From: a virus
Length of the DNA: 41,141 nucleotides
Reading direction: 5' to 3' (one strand)
IMG/VR virus record: IMGVR_UViG_3300032053_003431
Span: 1-41,141 of that record
Shown: positions 7,490-14,648 of the stretch, piece after piece
How positions within the stretch are numbered: position 1 is the first letter of the stretch
Layout: every line of letters starts with the position of its first letter
Program-made: the position numbers and the translations under genes
Notes under the pieces: model-generated
What the model saw: only the letters and a program-made list of their open reading frames with translations
The model's database searches: none
Told to the model about the DNA's origin: nothing

Positions 7490-8251
7490 GTGAAAAATCT
7501 ATATAATACATCGGATAACTTTTTTGAAATAGAAAAACCAAATACTCAGGTTGTATTAGAATCGTGTATAAACCCTACTCAGAATAAACTGTTTAGGGAC
7601 ACAATTGACATTCACCATTCATATGTTAAGTATAAAGACTCTCCAACTAGAAATTTAAGGTATTTAGTCTACGAGGGAGTTTCGGGGAATCACATTGGAG
7701 CAATAGGGTTAAGTAGCGCTACAATTGCTGTAGCATGCAGAGATAAGTTCGTAGGTTGGAACAATGAAACTAAAATGAAGAATTTGAATAAACTTGCAAA
7801 TAACTCAAGATTCTGTTTAATACGACAAAACTCTACCATAAAAAACACCGCAAGCATGACACTAAAAGCCATCAGAATTGTTGGTTCAAAGGATTGGAAA
7901 TTAAGATATGGCGACGATTTGATATTGATAGAAACGTTCGTCCTACCAGAGAGAGAGGAAGAATATGATGGAAAGAAATTGAGAAATGGGAGTTGTTATA
8001 TATCAGATAATTGGATAAATGTTGGGATGACATCGGGAGCCAGCATCCAAAAATCTCCAATGCTGTTGTGGGCCAAGGAAACCGGTGAGAGAGGCCGCCT
8101 CGCCAGAGAAGATAAAAAAGAGTGTCTTAGGATATACGGAACGTATTTGGGGGATCACAATGGAAGCGGTTATAAAGTTACAGAAAGTAAGAAAAAGATA
8201 GTGTTTGTCAAACCCCTTGTCAAAAATTGGAAAAAGATTTTAAATTCATAA
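7490..8251 (+). CDS. DUF4338 / DruA-like protein (short paralogue)
   Basis: A 253-residue protein with the full DUF4338 pattern: HIGAIGLSSATIAVACRDKF then VGW, ANNSRFCLIR, a LRYGDDLILIETFV stretch, and a C-terminal NWINVGMTSG. This is the core of DruA (Druantia) and of related phage and transposon-borne proteins. It starts with GTG immediately after the previous stop. It shares its core with the gene at 4151 but lacks that gene's N- and C-terminal extensions. Molecular activity is unknown. Placement among nucleotide and DNA genes suggests an action on DNA (inference). Confidence 0.75.
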   Translation: MKNLYNTSDNFFEIEKPNTQVVLESCINPTQNKLFRDTIDIHHSYVKYKDSPTRNLRYLVYEGVSGNHIGAIGLSSATIAVACRDKFVGWNNETKMKNLNKLANNSRFCLIRQNSTIKNTASMTLKAIRIVGSKDWKLRYGDDLILIETFVLPEREEEYDGKKLRNGSCYISDNWINVGMTSGASIQKSPMLLWAKETGERGRLAREDKKECLRIYGTYLGDHNGSGYKVTESKKKIVFVKPLVKNWKKILNS

Positions 8252-8255
8252 ACAT

Positions 8256-9587
8256 ATGAGTGAATTTTTCGAATATAACAAACCTGACTTAGAATGTAAA
8301 TATAAAATTCTAGTTTGGCCAAACATAACCTATTCTGAGGATTTAGAAAAAGATTCTTATGTTGTAGTATTATCCAATGTAATCAGAGTAGTGAACAGTT
8401 TAATACCAGGTGTTTTTTGGACTATAATTACTCCTAAAGAAGTCAATAGTCTCAAGTTTGATAATACGGAACAGATAATTTATGATATGCCAACGTATCC
8501 TAACTCTATGAGAATACATTTTGATTTCAAGAAAGTATTAAATCTAATAGACTGGAAAAGGAAAGATTATGACATTGTGTATTCACATTTACCAGAACAC
8601 ACGCTTCAGTTATCAAATTTATTTTATAATCAAACAAATATACGCCCAAAATTCATAGGATATTGTCATTGGTATGAAGTATCTGAGAATACATCTTATT
8701 CAAAGAATGTTTTTTTAAATAACATATCGGGGACATTGGAAATGGAAGAATGTGGGGTTAATTCGTCATGGTTAAAGAATTTGATAATAGATAGAGCTGC
8801 CGAGTTTTATTCTGATAAAGTTTTGAAAAAACTTGAAAAAATAATCCAACCCCACTATTTGGGGGTGGAGGTGGACCCATCATCGAAAGCTTTCAAACAG
8901 ATTCCTAAGAGTATATTGTTTAATCACAGACCAAACGAATACACCGGCTGGGCAGATTTTTTAAAAACTATGGATTCTTTATATGAAGTAAGAAAGGATT
9001 TCACGGTGTATGTTACTCTAGCCGAAGAGGAACGTCCATATATAAAACGTGTAAATTTAAATAGAAAAGAATATGGAGATTTCCTGAAACAGATGCATGT
9101 GGGAGTAGGATATTTCAAAAATTATAGTGCTTGGTCACTATCAGTGACGGATGGATTAAGTAGGGGATTACCATACCTTCTCCCAAATAAACTGTGTTAT
9201 CCCGAAATGGTGGGACAAGATTATTCTTTGTTTTTCAATAATGAAAAACAATTTATAATTAAAATGAATTCCATATTAGACGATGTAGATTTCAAAAACA
9301 AGCACAATTCGGAATTGTCTAAGATAACATACGATCTTCAATGGGAAAACTCTGTAAAAAGATGGTTCAATAATTGGGATATATTCGAATTCACAGGACT
9401 TTCTTCTGTTACTCCTAAGTGTGATGAGATATATGAGTTTATAAAACTGAAAGGATACGTTTCCAAAGAAACTTTAATGGATTTCTTAGGCTGGGGAGTA
9501 AACATATCCATCACTCCTTATAGGACAATGTTGAGAAAAAGGTCGGACATAGTATTCTTAAAAGATGGATACTTATATAAGAAATAA
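8256..9587 (+). CDS. GT-B glycosyltransferase with possible C-terminal winged helix
   Basis: A 443-residue protein. The first 380 residues look like a GT-B (GT4-like) glycosyltransferase: an N-terminal Rossmann part ending near YSHLPEHTLQLS, then SILFNHRPNEYTGWADFLK, and the donor-side YFKNYSAWSLSVTDGLSRGLP where a GT4 enzyme has its E-x7-E region. Residues about 386-443 (EIYEFIKLKGYVSKETLMDF onward, ending DIVFLKDGYLYKK) look like a winged helix-turn-helix. A DNA-binding tail on a glycosyltransferase would suit a DNA-modifying enzyme; the neighbours are DNA-metabolism genes, not the sugar island. Function is inferred, not shown. Confidence 0.65.
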   Translation: MSEFFEYNKPDLECKYKILVWPNITYSEDLEKDSYVVVLSNVIRVVNSLIPGVFWTIITPKEVNSLKFDNTEQIIYDMPTYPNSMRIHFDFKKVLNLIDWKRKDYDIVYSHLPEHTLQLSNLFYNQTNIRPKFIGYCHWYEVSENTSYSKNVFLNNISGTLEMEECGVNSSWLKNLIIDRAAEFYSDKVLKKLEKIIQPHYLGVEVDPSSKAFKQIPKSILFNHRPNEYTGWADFLKTMDSLYEVRKDFTVYVTLAEEERPYIKRVNLNRKEYGDFLKQMHVGVGYFKNYSAWSLSVTDGLSRGLPYLLPNKLCYPEMVGQDYSLFFNNEKQFIIKMNSILDDVDFKNKHNSELSKITYDLQWENSVKRWFNNWDIFEFTGLSSVTPKCDEIYEFIKLKGYVSKETLMDFLGWGVNISITPYRTMLRKRSDIVFLKDGYLYKK

Positions 9588-9594
9588 TCTTCTC

Positions 9595-9620
9595 ATCTTT
9601 TCTAATCTTTTCTAATCTTA
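9595..9620. repeat. 10-bp direct repeats upstream of the ribbon-helix-helix ORF
   Basis: ATCTTTTCTA occurs at 9595-9604 and again at 9605-9614, followed by a partial copy ATCTTA at 9615-9620. The period of one helical turn places the copies on the same DNA face, as in operator iterons. Confidence 0.65.
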
Positions 9621-9638
9621 TCCACTACTTATGGATAA
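9618..9638. promoter_or_regulatory. Candidate operator palindrome
   Basis: TTATCCA (9618-9624) and TGGATAA (9632-9638) form a perfect 7-bp inverted repeat around a 7-base centre. It ends on the first base of the start codon at 9638. It could be an operator for the encoded ribbon-helix-helix protein or a hairpin over the start site. Confidence 0.5.
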
Positions 9639-9799
9639 TGGTTGATAAAGACAACGATAAAACTTCAATACAAGTCTCGGTGATCATTCGAGATTTGGTA
9701 AAAGAATTCTGCGATTCTAATGGTTTCAAAATGAATCGTTTCGTAGAAAAATCTATATTGGATGCCATATCCGGAAGTTATAACCTCAAAAAAGAATAA
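9638..9799 (+). CDS. Small ribbon-helix-helix-like protein
   Basis: A 53-residue ORF. A beta-like stretch TSIQVSVI is followed by helix RDLVKEFCDSNGF and a second helix MNRFVEKSILDAIS. This is the order and spacing of the Arc/MetJ/CopG ribbon-helix-helix fold, which binds palindromic or iterated operators as dimers. Just such repeats sit immediately upstream (9595-9638), suggesting autoregulation. The 10-bp repeats and palindrome leave no evident promoter consensus. The next ORF begins three bases after the stop. Confidence 0.6.
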   Translation: MVDKDNDKTSIQVSVIIRDLVKEFCDSNGFKMNRFVEKSILDAISGSYNLKKE

Positions 9800-9801
9800 C
9801 A

Positions 9802-9978
9802 ATGAAACTAACAAAATCCCAATCTGAAGCTAAGGTGTATGAACTAACTGAAAAACTTATATCCGTAAAAAAAGATCTGAAAGATGTAAATGTTGGATAT
9901 AAAGAAACAATCAAAGAAATAGAATCTGAAATTAAATCGGTTATTGAAGATTTTAATTTACAAACTCCTGCTGTATAA
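9802..9978 (+). CDS. Small coiled-coil protein
   Basis: A 58-residue ORF (MKLTKSQSEAKVYELTEKL onward) that is almost entirely predicted amphipathic helix with Lys, Glu, Ile and Val in heptad-like spacing, ending NLQTPAV. It follows the ribbon-helix-helix ORF by two bases and is probably co-transcribed. I do not recognise it. An antisense ORF across the same bases is hydrophobic and low-complexity, as expected for a shadow of a charged helix. Confidence 0.55.
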   Translation: MKLTKSQSEAKVYELTEKLISVKKDLKDVNVGYKETIKEIESEIKSVIEDFNLQTPAV

Positions 9979-10024
9979 GATGATATTATCCAGAAATAAA
10001 GTAAAAAATATAGCACTGTCTAAC

Positions 10025-10062
10025 GTTTTTAAAAAACTCGTTTTTAAAAAACTCGTTTTTAA
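10025..10062. repeat. 15-bp tandem repeat before the glycan island
   Basis: GTTTTTAAAAAACTC at 10025-10039 and 10040-10054, with a third partial copy GTTTTTAA at 10055-10062. Each unit is a T-tract/A-tract step and should be strongly bent or stiff. It lies 28-65 bases upstream of the first island gene (ATG 10090), where an UP-like or silencing element could act. No clear -35 box follows it. A TAAATT at 10080-10085 preceded by TGG is a weak extended -10. Confidence 0.7.
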
Positions 10063-10089
10063 TAGCGGGGGAAAATTGGTAAATTAATT

Positions 10090-10668
10090 ATGAAAAAGAA
10101 AAAAATACTATTGTTATCAGACGATTTAAGAATGTTCAGCGGGGTGGCTTGTCAAAGTAGGGAACTTGTTATGAGCACCATTCATAGATACGATTGGGTT
10201 CAAATTGCTGGAGCTATAAAACATCCCGAAACGGGAAAAATTGTAGACATGTGTAAAGCTGTAGCGGATCATACTAAGGTTTCGGATGCATACCTCAAAC
10301 TATATCCCTGTGATGGATATGGAAGTGAAGATGTGTTAACCGCTGTAATGGGGATGGAGAAGCCGGACGCCCTATTACATTTCACAGATCCTAGATTTTG
10401 GGCCTGGCTCTATCAGATAGAGAGGAGAATTAGAGAGAAAATTCCTCTAACCTACCTAAATATTTGGGACGACGTGCCATTTCCGATGTGGAACCTTCCT
10501 TTTTATGAAAGTTGTGACGCTCTCTTTTCCATAAGTAAACAGACTTACAATATTAATAAATGGGTTTTAAGACCTGAAAATTGTAGAACTGTGGACGGAG
10601 ATCTTGATAAAGAAGGAAATTTGATAAAAGATGAAGAACAAATTAAAAAGGAAATTGATAAAATATGA
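10090..10668 (+). CDS. Glycosyltransferase, N-terminal half (split GT-B)
   Basis: A 192-residue protein corresponding to the N-terminal (acceptor-side) Rossmann domain of a GT-B glycosyltransferase: KKILLLSDDLRMFSGVACQS at the start, KPDALLHFTDPRFWAW in the middle, and CDALFSISKQTYNI near residue 155. It stops in a charged linker, and the next gene continues with the typical linker/second-domain start HYVPHGINSDVF. The two genes share an ATGA overlap, so the halves are translationally coupled and probably assemble into one enzyme. First gene of the glycan island. Confidence 0.75.
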   Translation: MKKKKILLLSDDLRMFSGVACQSRELVMSTIHRYDWVQIAGAIKHPETGKIVDMCKAVADHTKVSDAYLKLYPCDGYGSEDVLTAVMGMEKPDALLHFTDPRFWAWLYQIERRIREKIPLTYLNIWDDVPFPMWNLPFYESCDALFSISKQTYNINKWVLRPENCRTVDGDLDKEGNLIKDEEQIKKEIDKI

Positions 10669-11642
10669 GTGTAAAAAATAAACATCTAATACATTATGTT
10701 CCTCATGGAATAAACAGCGACGTATTTTTTCCAATTCAAAAAAATGATGAAAGACTAGTCGCTTTCAGAAAAGGGCTGTTTGGAGATAAGGATTATGATT
10801 TCGTATGTTTTTATAATAGTAGAAATATTAACAGAAAACGGACGGCGAGCATAATGTTAGCGTTCAGATCTATGTGTGACAATTTACCGAAGGATATGTC
10901 GAAAAGAGCTATATTGGTATTGCATACTGAAAAAATATTGGATGCGGGTACTGATTTAGGAGTAATTGCTGAATCAATGTTAGCCGAACTTAATGTTTTA
11001 ATTTTAGAAAACAGATATTCTCCGGAAGACATGAATCTTCTATATAACATTGCAGATATCACAGTGAATATTAGTTCCAACGAAGGATTTGGGTTGAGCA
11101 TAGCGGAATCTATCATGACTGGAACTCCTGTGATTGTCAATGTCACCGGCGGGCTTCAAGATCAAATAGGACAAAAGGATGACAATGGAAATCCGATTGA
11201 GTTCGGTGTTAGTTTCGGTTCCAACAACGTAGGAAAATATAAAAGACATGGAGTTTGGGCTAAACCCGTCTGGCCTACAGCCAGAGTAATTCAGGGTTCT
11301 CCGGCTACCCCTTATATATTCGACGATCTATGTAAATGGGAAGATGTCGCTGACGCGATGATGTATTGGTATTTGATGGCTCCAGAATCCAGAGAGAAGT
11401 GTGGATTTGAAGGCCGCCGCTGGGCAATGAATGAGGGAGGATTGAATCACAAAAACCTGGCAGAACAGTTTATTAAATCTATGGATTTTACACTGGATAA
11501 TTTCGTCCCAGAAAAACCATACAGCTTACATGTAGATTCGGAGTATGTGGGACATACCATGCCAACTGGAGGTTTCGGATTTGAAATTCCTCCAATTGAT
11601 AAGATTCGTGTAATGGAAGAAATATTATCATTAAAACTATGA
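10665..11642 (+). CDS. Glycosyltransferase, C-terminal half (GT4-like donor domain)
   Basis: A 325-residue protein equal to the second Rossmann domain of a GT4 enzyme. It has HYVPHGINSDVFFP at residues about 9-22, FYNSRNINRKRT where nucleotide-sugar binding begins, and the E-x7-E donor motif in NEGFGLSIAESIMTGTP. It lacks an N-terminal domain, which the preceding gene supplies. Start ATG 10665 overlaps the upstream TGA by four bases. The C-terminal 50 residues (PTGGFGFEIPPIDKIR) are unusual for the family. Confidence 0.8.
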   Translation: MSVKNKHLIHYVPHGINSDVFFPIQKNDERLVAFRKGLFGDKDYDFVCFYNSRNINRKRTASIMLAFRSMCDNLPKDMSKRAILVLHTEKILDAGTDLGVIAESMLAELNVLILENRYSPEDMNLLYNIADITVNISSNEGFGLSIAESIMTGTPVIVNVTGGLQDQIGQKDDNGNPIEFGVSFGSNNVGKYKRHGVWAKPVWPTARVIQGSPATPYIFDDLCKWEDVADAMMYWYLMAPESREKCGFEGRRWAMNEGGLNHKNLAEQFIKSMDFTLDNFVPEKPYSLHVDSEYVGHTMPTGGFGFEIPPIDKIRVMEEILSLKL

Positions 11643-11977
11643 ACATACAATTATCAACAGACATATTAGATTCAGGAATTGAACCCCAAACTGGAAATAC
11701 ATCGATCTCACAAACTCAAATTACTGAGAAAAAATTGACATTTTTTGAAAAAATTAGAAATTTTAGAAATGAACTGAGATTATCAAAATCTCCACGCCTG
11801 TCGGCTTTTCAAAAAGAAATGCAGTTAAAGGCGGGAATTGTTCCAACATCCGTATGTAGAGTTTTTATAGGGGATGGAATGTCATTGGATATGTCGGAAT
11901 ACCCAACGGTAATGCAGTATTTAAAATTTAAGATATGTGGCTTCAGATATATCATTTTAAAGGATAAAATAAGTTGA
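11639..11977 (+). CDS. Unknown small protein
   Basis: A 112-residue protein coupled to the gene before it by an ATGA overlap. The first 35 residues are polar and Thr/Gln/Ser-rich, then comes a charged helix (LTFFEKIRNFRNELRLSKS), and the C-terminal part is mixed (MSEYPTVMQYLKFKICGFRY). No motif, signal peptide or membrane helix is seen and I recognise no family. Its stop codon overlaps the -35 box of the dUTPase promoter. Confidence 0.6.
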   Translation: MNIQLSTDILDSGIEPQTGNTSISQTQITEKKLTFFEKIRNFRNELRLSKSPRLSAFQKEMQLKAGIVPTSVCRVFIGDGMSLDMSEYPTVMQYLKFKICGFRYIILKDKIS

Positions 11978-12001
11978 TAAGTTTCAGAATATGGTTATAT
12001 T
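11974..12001 (+). promoter_or_regulatory. Promoter of the dUTPase gene
   Basis: TTGATA at 11974-11979, a 16-base spacer, and TATATT at 11996-12001. ATG 12010 is eight bases past the -10, so transcription would start within about two bases of the start codon. The -35 overlaps the stop codon of the preceding gene. Confidence 0.6.
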
Positions 12002-12009
12002 AGTGACAC

Positions 12010-12663
12010 ATGATTATACAAGTATTAAAAAATGACACATATAAGGATGAAGAAAGTCTGCCAAAATCCGCTACAGAACGTTCTACGGGAAAAGATATAG
12101 TCTCCACGTCCGATCCGGAAATTGTGGGCGTAAAAAATAAAATCTGGGACTATTATTACGATTCTATCGATTATATTCAATATAGAACTAACTTATTCGT
12201 CTCAGTTCAAAAAGATACAACTTTCGGCGTCCGTGGATCATTTGAAGATTATGATGTATTGGGATTTCCCAGATCATCCATTTCAAAATATAACTTGATG
12301 TTAGCTAATTCCATCTGTTTAATTGATGCTGATTATAGGGGAGAAGTGTTACTGAGGTTTAAATATATATGGCAACCATCGGATATGTTTTTTTACCACG
12401 ATAATAGTGTTACCGGAAAACTCGATTTAAATAAAATATATAAGAAGGGCGACAAAATTTGTCAGTTAAAAATAACAAAATCTGAGAATGTGAGTTTTAA
12501 ATTGGTAGATGTGTTAGATGACACTAATAGAGGAACCGGGGGGTTCGGAAGCACCGATACTTCTATAAAGATACCCACTCATATTACGGATTTATATCAA
12601 TCGTCACCGACATTAACTCCAAAAACAAAATACAGTGATTTAGTTAAAGAAAGAGAAAAATAA
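12010..12663 (+). CDS. dut: dUTPase (dUTP diphosphatase)
   Basis: Hydrolyses dUTP to dUMP and pyrophosphate, keeping uracil out of DNA and feeding dTMP synthesis. All five trimeric dUTPase motifs are visible: motif 1 ATERSTGKDIVS (about 21-32), motif 2 GFPRSSISKY, motif 3 LANSICLIDADYRGEV (98-113), motif 4 KGDKICQLKI, and the C-terminal motif 5 RGTGGFGSTD from R174. At 217 residues it is longer than usual (about 150), with an insert between motifs 1 and 2 and a tail of about 35 residues after motif 5. It sits inside the glycan island with its own near-leaderless promoter. Confidence 0.93.
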   Translation: MIIQVLKNDTYKDEESLPKSATERSTGKDIVSTSDPEIVGVKNKIWDYYYDSIDYIQYRTNLFVSVQKDTTFGVRGSFEDYDVLGFPRSSISKYNLMLANSICLIDADYRGEVLLRFKYIWQPSDMFFYHDNSVTGKLDLNKIYKKGDKICQLKITKSENVSFKLVDVLDDTNRGTGGFGSTDTSIKIPTHITDLYQSSPTLTPKTKYSDLVKEREK

Positions 12664-12667
12664 AAAT

Positions 12668-13981
12668 ATGAAACCAATGTGCATTTTACAATCCCCGCTT
12701 TTTACGAGAAGCGGATATGGCGAGTGGAGCCTGGCTATGGCCAAGTCTCTATTGAGATATGACAAGTTCGATTTAAAAATAGTTCCCACAAGATGGGGAG
12801 GTTGCCCATCGAAAAATACCATTGAGGATTTGAACGATGATGCAGAAAAGGAATTATTCAATAGAATAATACGGCAACAGATACAAAAACAACCTGAGGT
12901 TTTTATTCAAATATCAATACCCAATGAATTTCAGGCACCCGCGAAGTTCAACATTGGAATGACGGCTGGAATAGAGACTACTGTCCCTCCGGGGGAATGG
13001 ATCGAGGGTCTTAATAGAATGAACGCGAATTTCTTGTTATCCAAGTTTTCTAAAGATATATTACAGTCGGTCACGTTTACAAAACAAAATCCAAATGGAA
13101 CTAAAGAAGAAACAAAATCCACAAAACCTATGGAAGTGGTAAATTGGGGAGCTAATACTTCCATTTACAAGAAAACCTCTGAAAAATCTATTTCTCTAGA
13201 AGAAGAAATGTCTTTGGTGAAAGAAAATTTTTGTTTTCTGTTCGTAGGACAGTGGACTCACTCAAATTTATATGGAGATAGAAAAGATATAGGAATGTTG
13301 GTAAAAACATTCTGTGAAACTTTCAGAGGAAAGAAAGATAAGCCGGCCCTCATACTGAAAACGTCCGGAGTCTCTTTTTCTAAGATGGATAAACACGACA
13401 CTTTAACAAAAATACACAACATAAAGGCCCAAATTCCCGGAGGAGATTTACCTACAATTTATCTTCTTCATGGGGAGTTACCAGATGTTGATATGAACGC
13501 ATTGTTTAATCATGATAAAGTCAAGGTACACATCAGTTTTACACATGGAGAAGGTTATGGACACCCATTATTATTGGCAAGTTTAAGTGGGAAACCTATA
13601 ATGGCTCCGGATTGGAGCGGACATTTAGACTTTATGGATCAGTATACCGCTAATTTGTTGCCGGGAGAAGTAAAACTCATATCTCCAGAATCCGTAAATC
13701 AATGGCTTGTAAAAGAATCATCTTGGTTTTATGTAAATTATGATAAAGCCAAAGAAAAGATGTCGGGGATTGTAGAAAATTATGAAAAACTTTTACCTAA
13801 AGCTGAGAAATTGAGATTACAGAATATGGAGAAGTTTAGTAATGAGGCCATAGATAAACAGTTTCATTCCATGTTGGATAAACATGTTCCCGAGTTCTCC
13901 ATTGATCTTCCAATAGTTCTTCCAAAACTAAAGAAAATCTCATTGCCGAATTTGAAAAAAGTTGAGCCGGCTGTTGTATAA
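12668..13981 (+). CDS. GT-B glycosyltransferase (GT4-like)
   Basis: A 437-residue glycosyltransferase. It begins with MCILQSPLFTRSGYGEWSLA, a glycine-rich first loop typical of GT4 enzymes. The second domain opens with FCFLFVGQWTHSNLYGDRKD, and the donor region reads VHISFTHGEGYGHPLLLASL, close to the E-x7-E motif with only the first Glu obvious. The last 40 residues are Leu/Pro/Lys-rich. The product is probably cytoplasmic and acts on a glycan intermediate; donor and acceptor are unknown. The next gene starts one base after its stop. Confidence 0.8.
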   Translation: MKPMCILQSPLFTRSGYGEWSLAMAKSLLRYDKFDLKIVPTRWGGCPSKNTIEDLNDDAEKELFNRIIRQQIQKQPEVFIQISIPNEFQAPAKFNIGMTAGIETTVPPGEWIEGLNRMNANFLLSKFSKDILQSVTFTKQNPNGTKEETKSTKPMEVVNWGANTSIYKKTSEKSISLEEEMSLVKENFCFLFVGQWTHSNLYGDRKDIGMLVKTFCETFRGKKDKPALILKTSGVSFSKMDKHDTLTKIHNIKAQIPGGDLPTIYLLHGELPDVDMNALFNHDKVKVHISFTHGEGYGHPLLLASLSGKPIMAPDWSGHLDFMDQYTANLLPGEVKLISPESVNQWLVKESSWFYVNYDKAKEKMSGIVENYEKLLPKAEKLRLQNMEKFSNEAIDKQFHSMLDKHVPEFSIDLPIVLPKLKKISLPNLKKVEPAVV

Positions 13982-13982
13982 T

Positions 13983-14648
13983 ATGTCGGATACGCCTTTC
14001 ATATCATATCTGGTAACATGTAAAAATGAAGGATACCAACTGCAGTTTTTATTAGAACTTCTATACAAATACAAAGAAGGGGCCGAATGTATAATCTTGA
14101 CGGACGACGTTACTGATGTGGATACGTTGTCTGTAATTGATAATTGTAAGAGAAATCCATTTTTTAAAATAGAAAACCACGCTCTTAATAGAGACTATGG
14201 AGCCCATAAAAATGTAGGTAAGTCGTTTTGTTCCGGAAAATACATTTTTCAACTGGACGCAGACGAATCCCCTAGTTTGACGTTGATGGAAAATTTGAAG
14301 GATATATTAGAATCCAATCCAACTGTGGAACTTTTTTGGTTGCCTAGAATAAACGATTTCAAAGGGGTAACGGAAGAACATGCGAAAAAATGGGGTTGGA
14401 GATTAGACCCATATGAGGATAGACAAATTGTGAATTTTCCTGACCCCCAAACCAGAATTTTTAAGAATCTTCCTCATATAAAATGGGAAAAAAAGTTACA
14501 TGAGAGAATCACGGGTGCTAAGTTTGTGTCACATCTTCCAAATGAGTTTGAATTCTCATTGATACATAATAAAACTATGGAAAAACAAGAAGCCACGAAT
14601 TTGTGGTATGGAAAAAACTTCACGGCTTCAGAAAATGGAGGGACATGA
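13983..14648 (+). CDS. GT-A (GT2-like) glycosyltransferase
   Basis: A 221-residue family-2-like enzyme. It begins FISYLVTCKNEGYQLQFLLE, the classic CKNE opening of GT2. NRDYGAHKNVGKSFCSGKYI follows, then the metal-binding FQLDADESPS (DxD-type) motif. LHERITGAKFVSHLP near the end matches the H-E-R region found in GT2 enzymes of the LPS core type. ATG 13983 gives the natural N-terminus; an in-frame TTG at 13962 lies inside the preceding gene. Its stop overlaps the next start by ATGA. Confidence 0.82.
   Translation: MSDTPFISYLVTCKNEGYQLQFLLELLYKYKEGAECIILTDDVTDVDTLSVIDNCKRNPFFKIENHALNRDYGAHKNVGKSFCSGKYIFQLDADESPSLTLMENLKDILESNPTVELFWLPRINDFKGVTEEHAKKWGWRLDPYEDRQIVNFPDPQTRIFKNLPHIKWEKKLHERITGAKFVSHLPNEFEFSLIHNKTMEKQEATNLWYGKNFTASENGGT

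Noticed and set aside
9980-10087. 35-residue ORF (MILSRNKVKN...) across the 15-bp tandem repeat
   Set aside because: It is mostly made of repeated KKLVF from the DNA repeat, has no ribosome binding site, and probably arises by chance.
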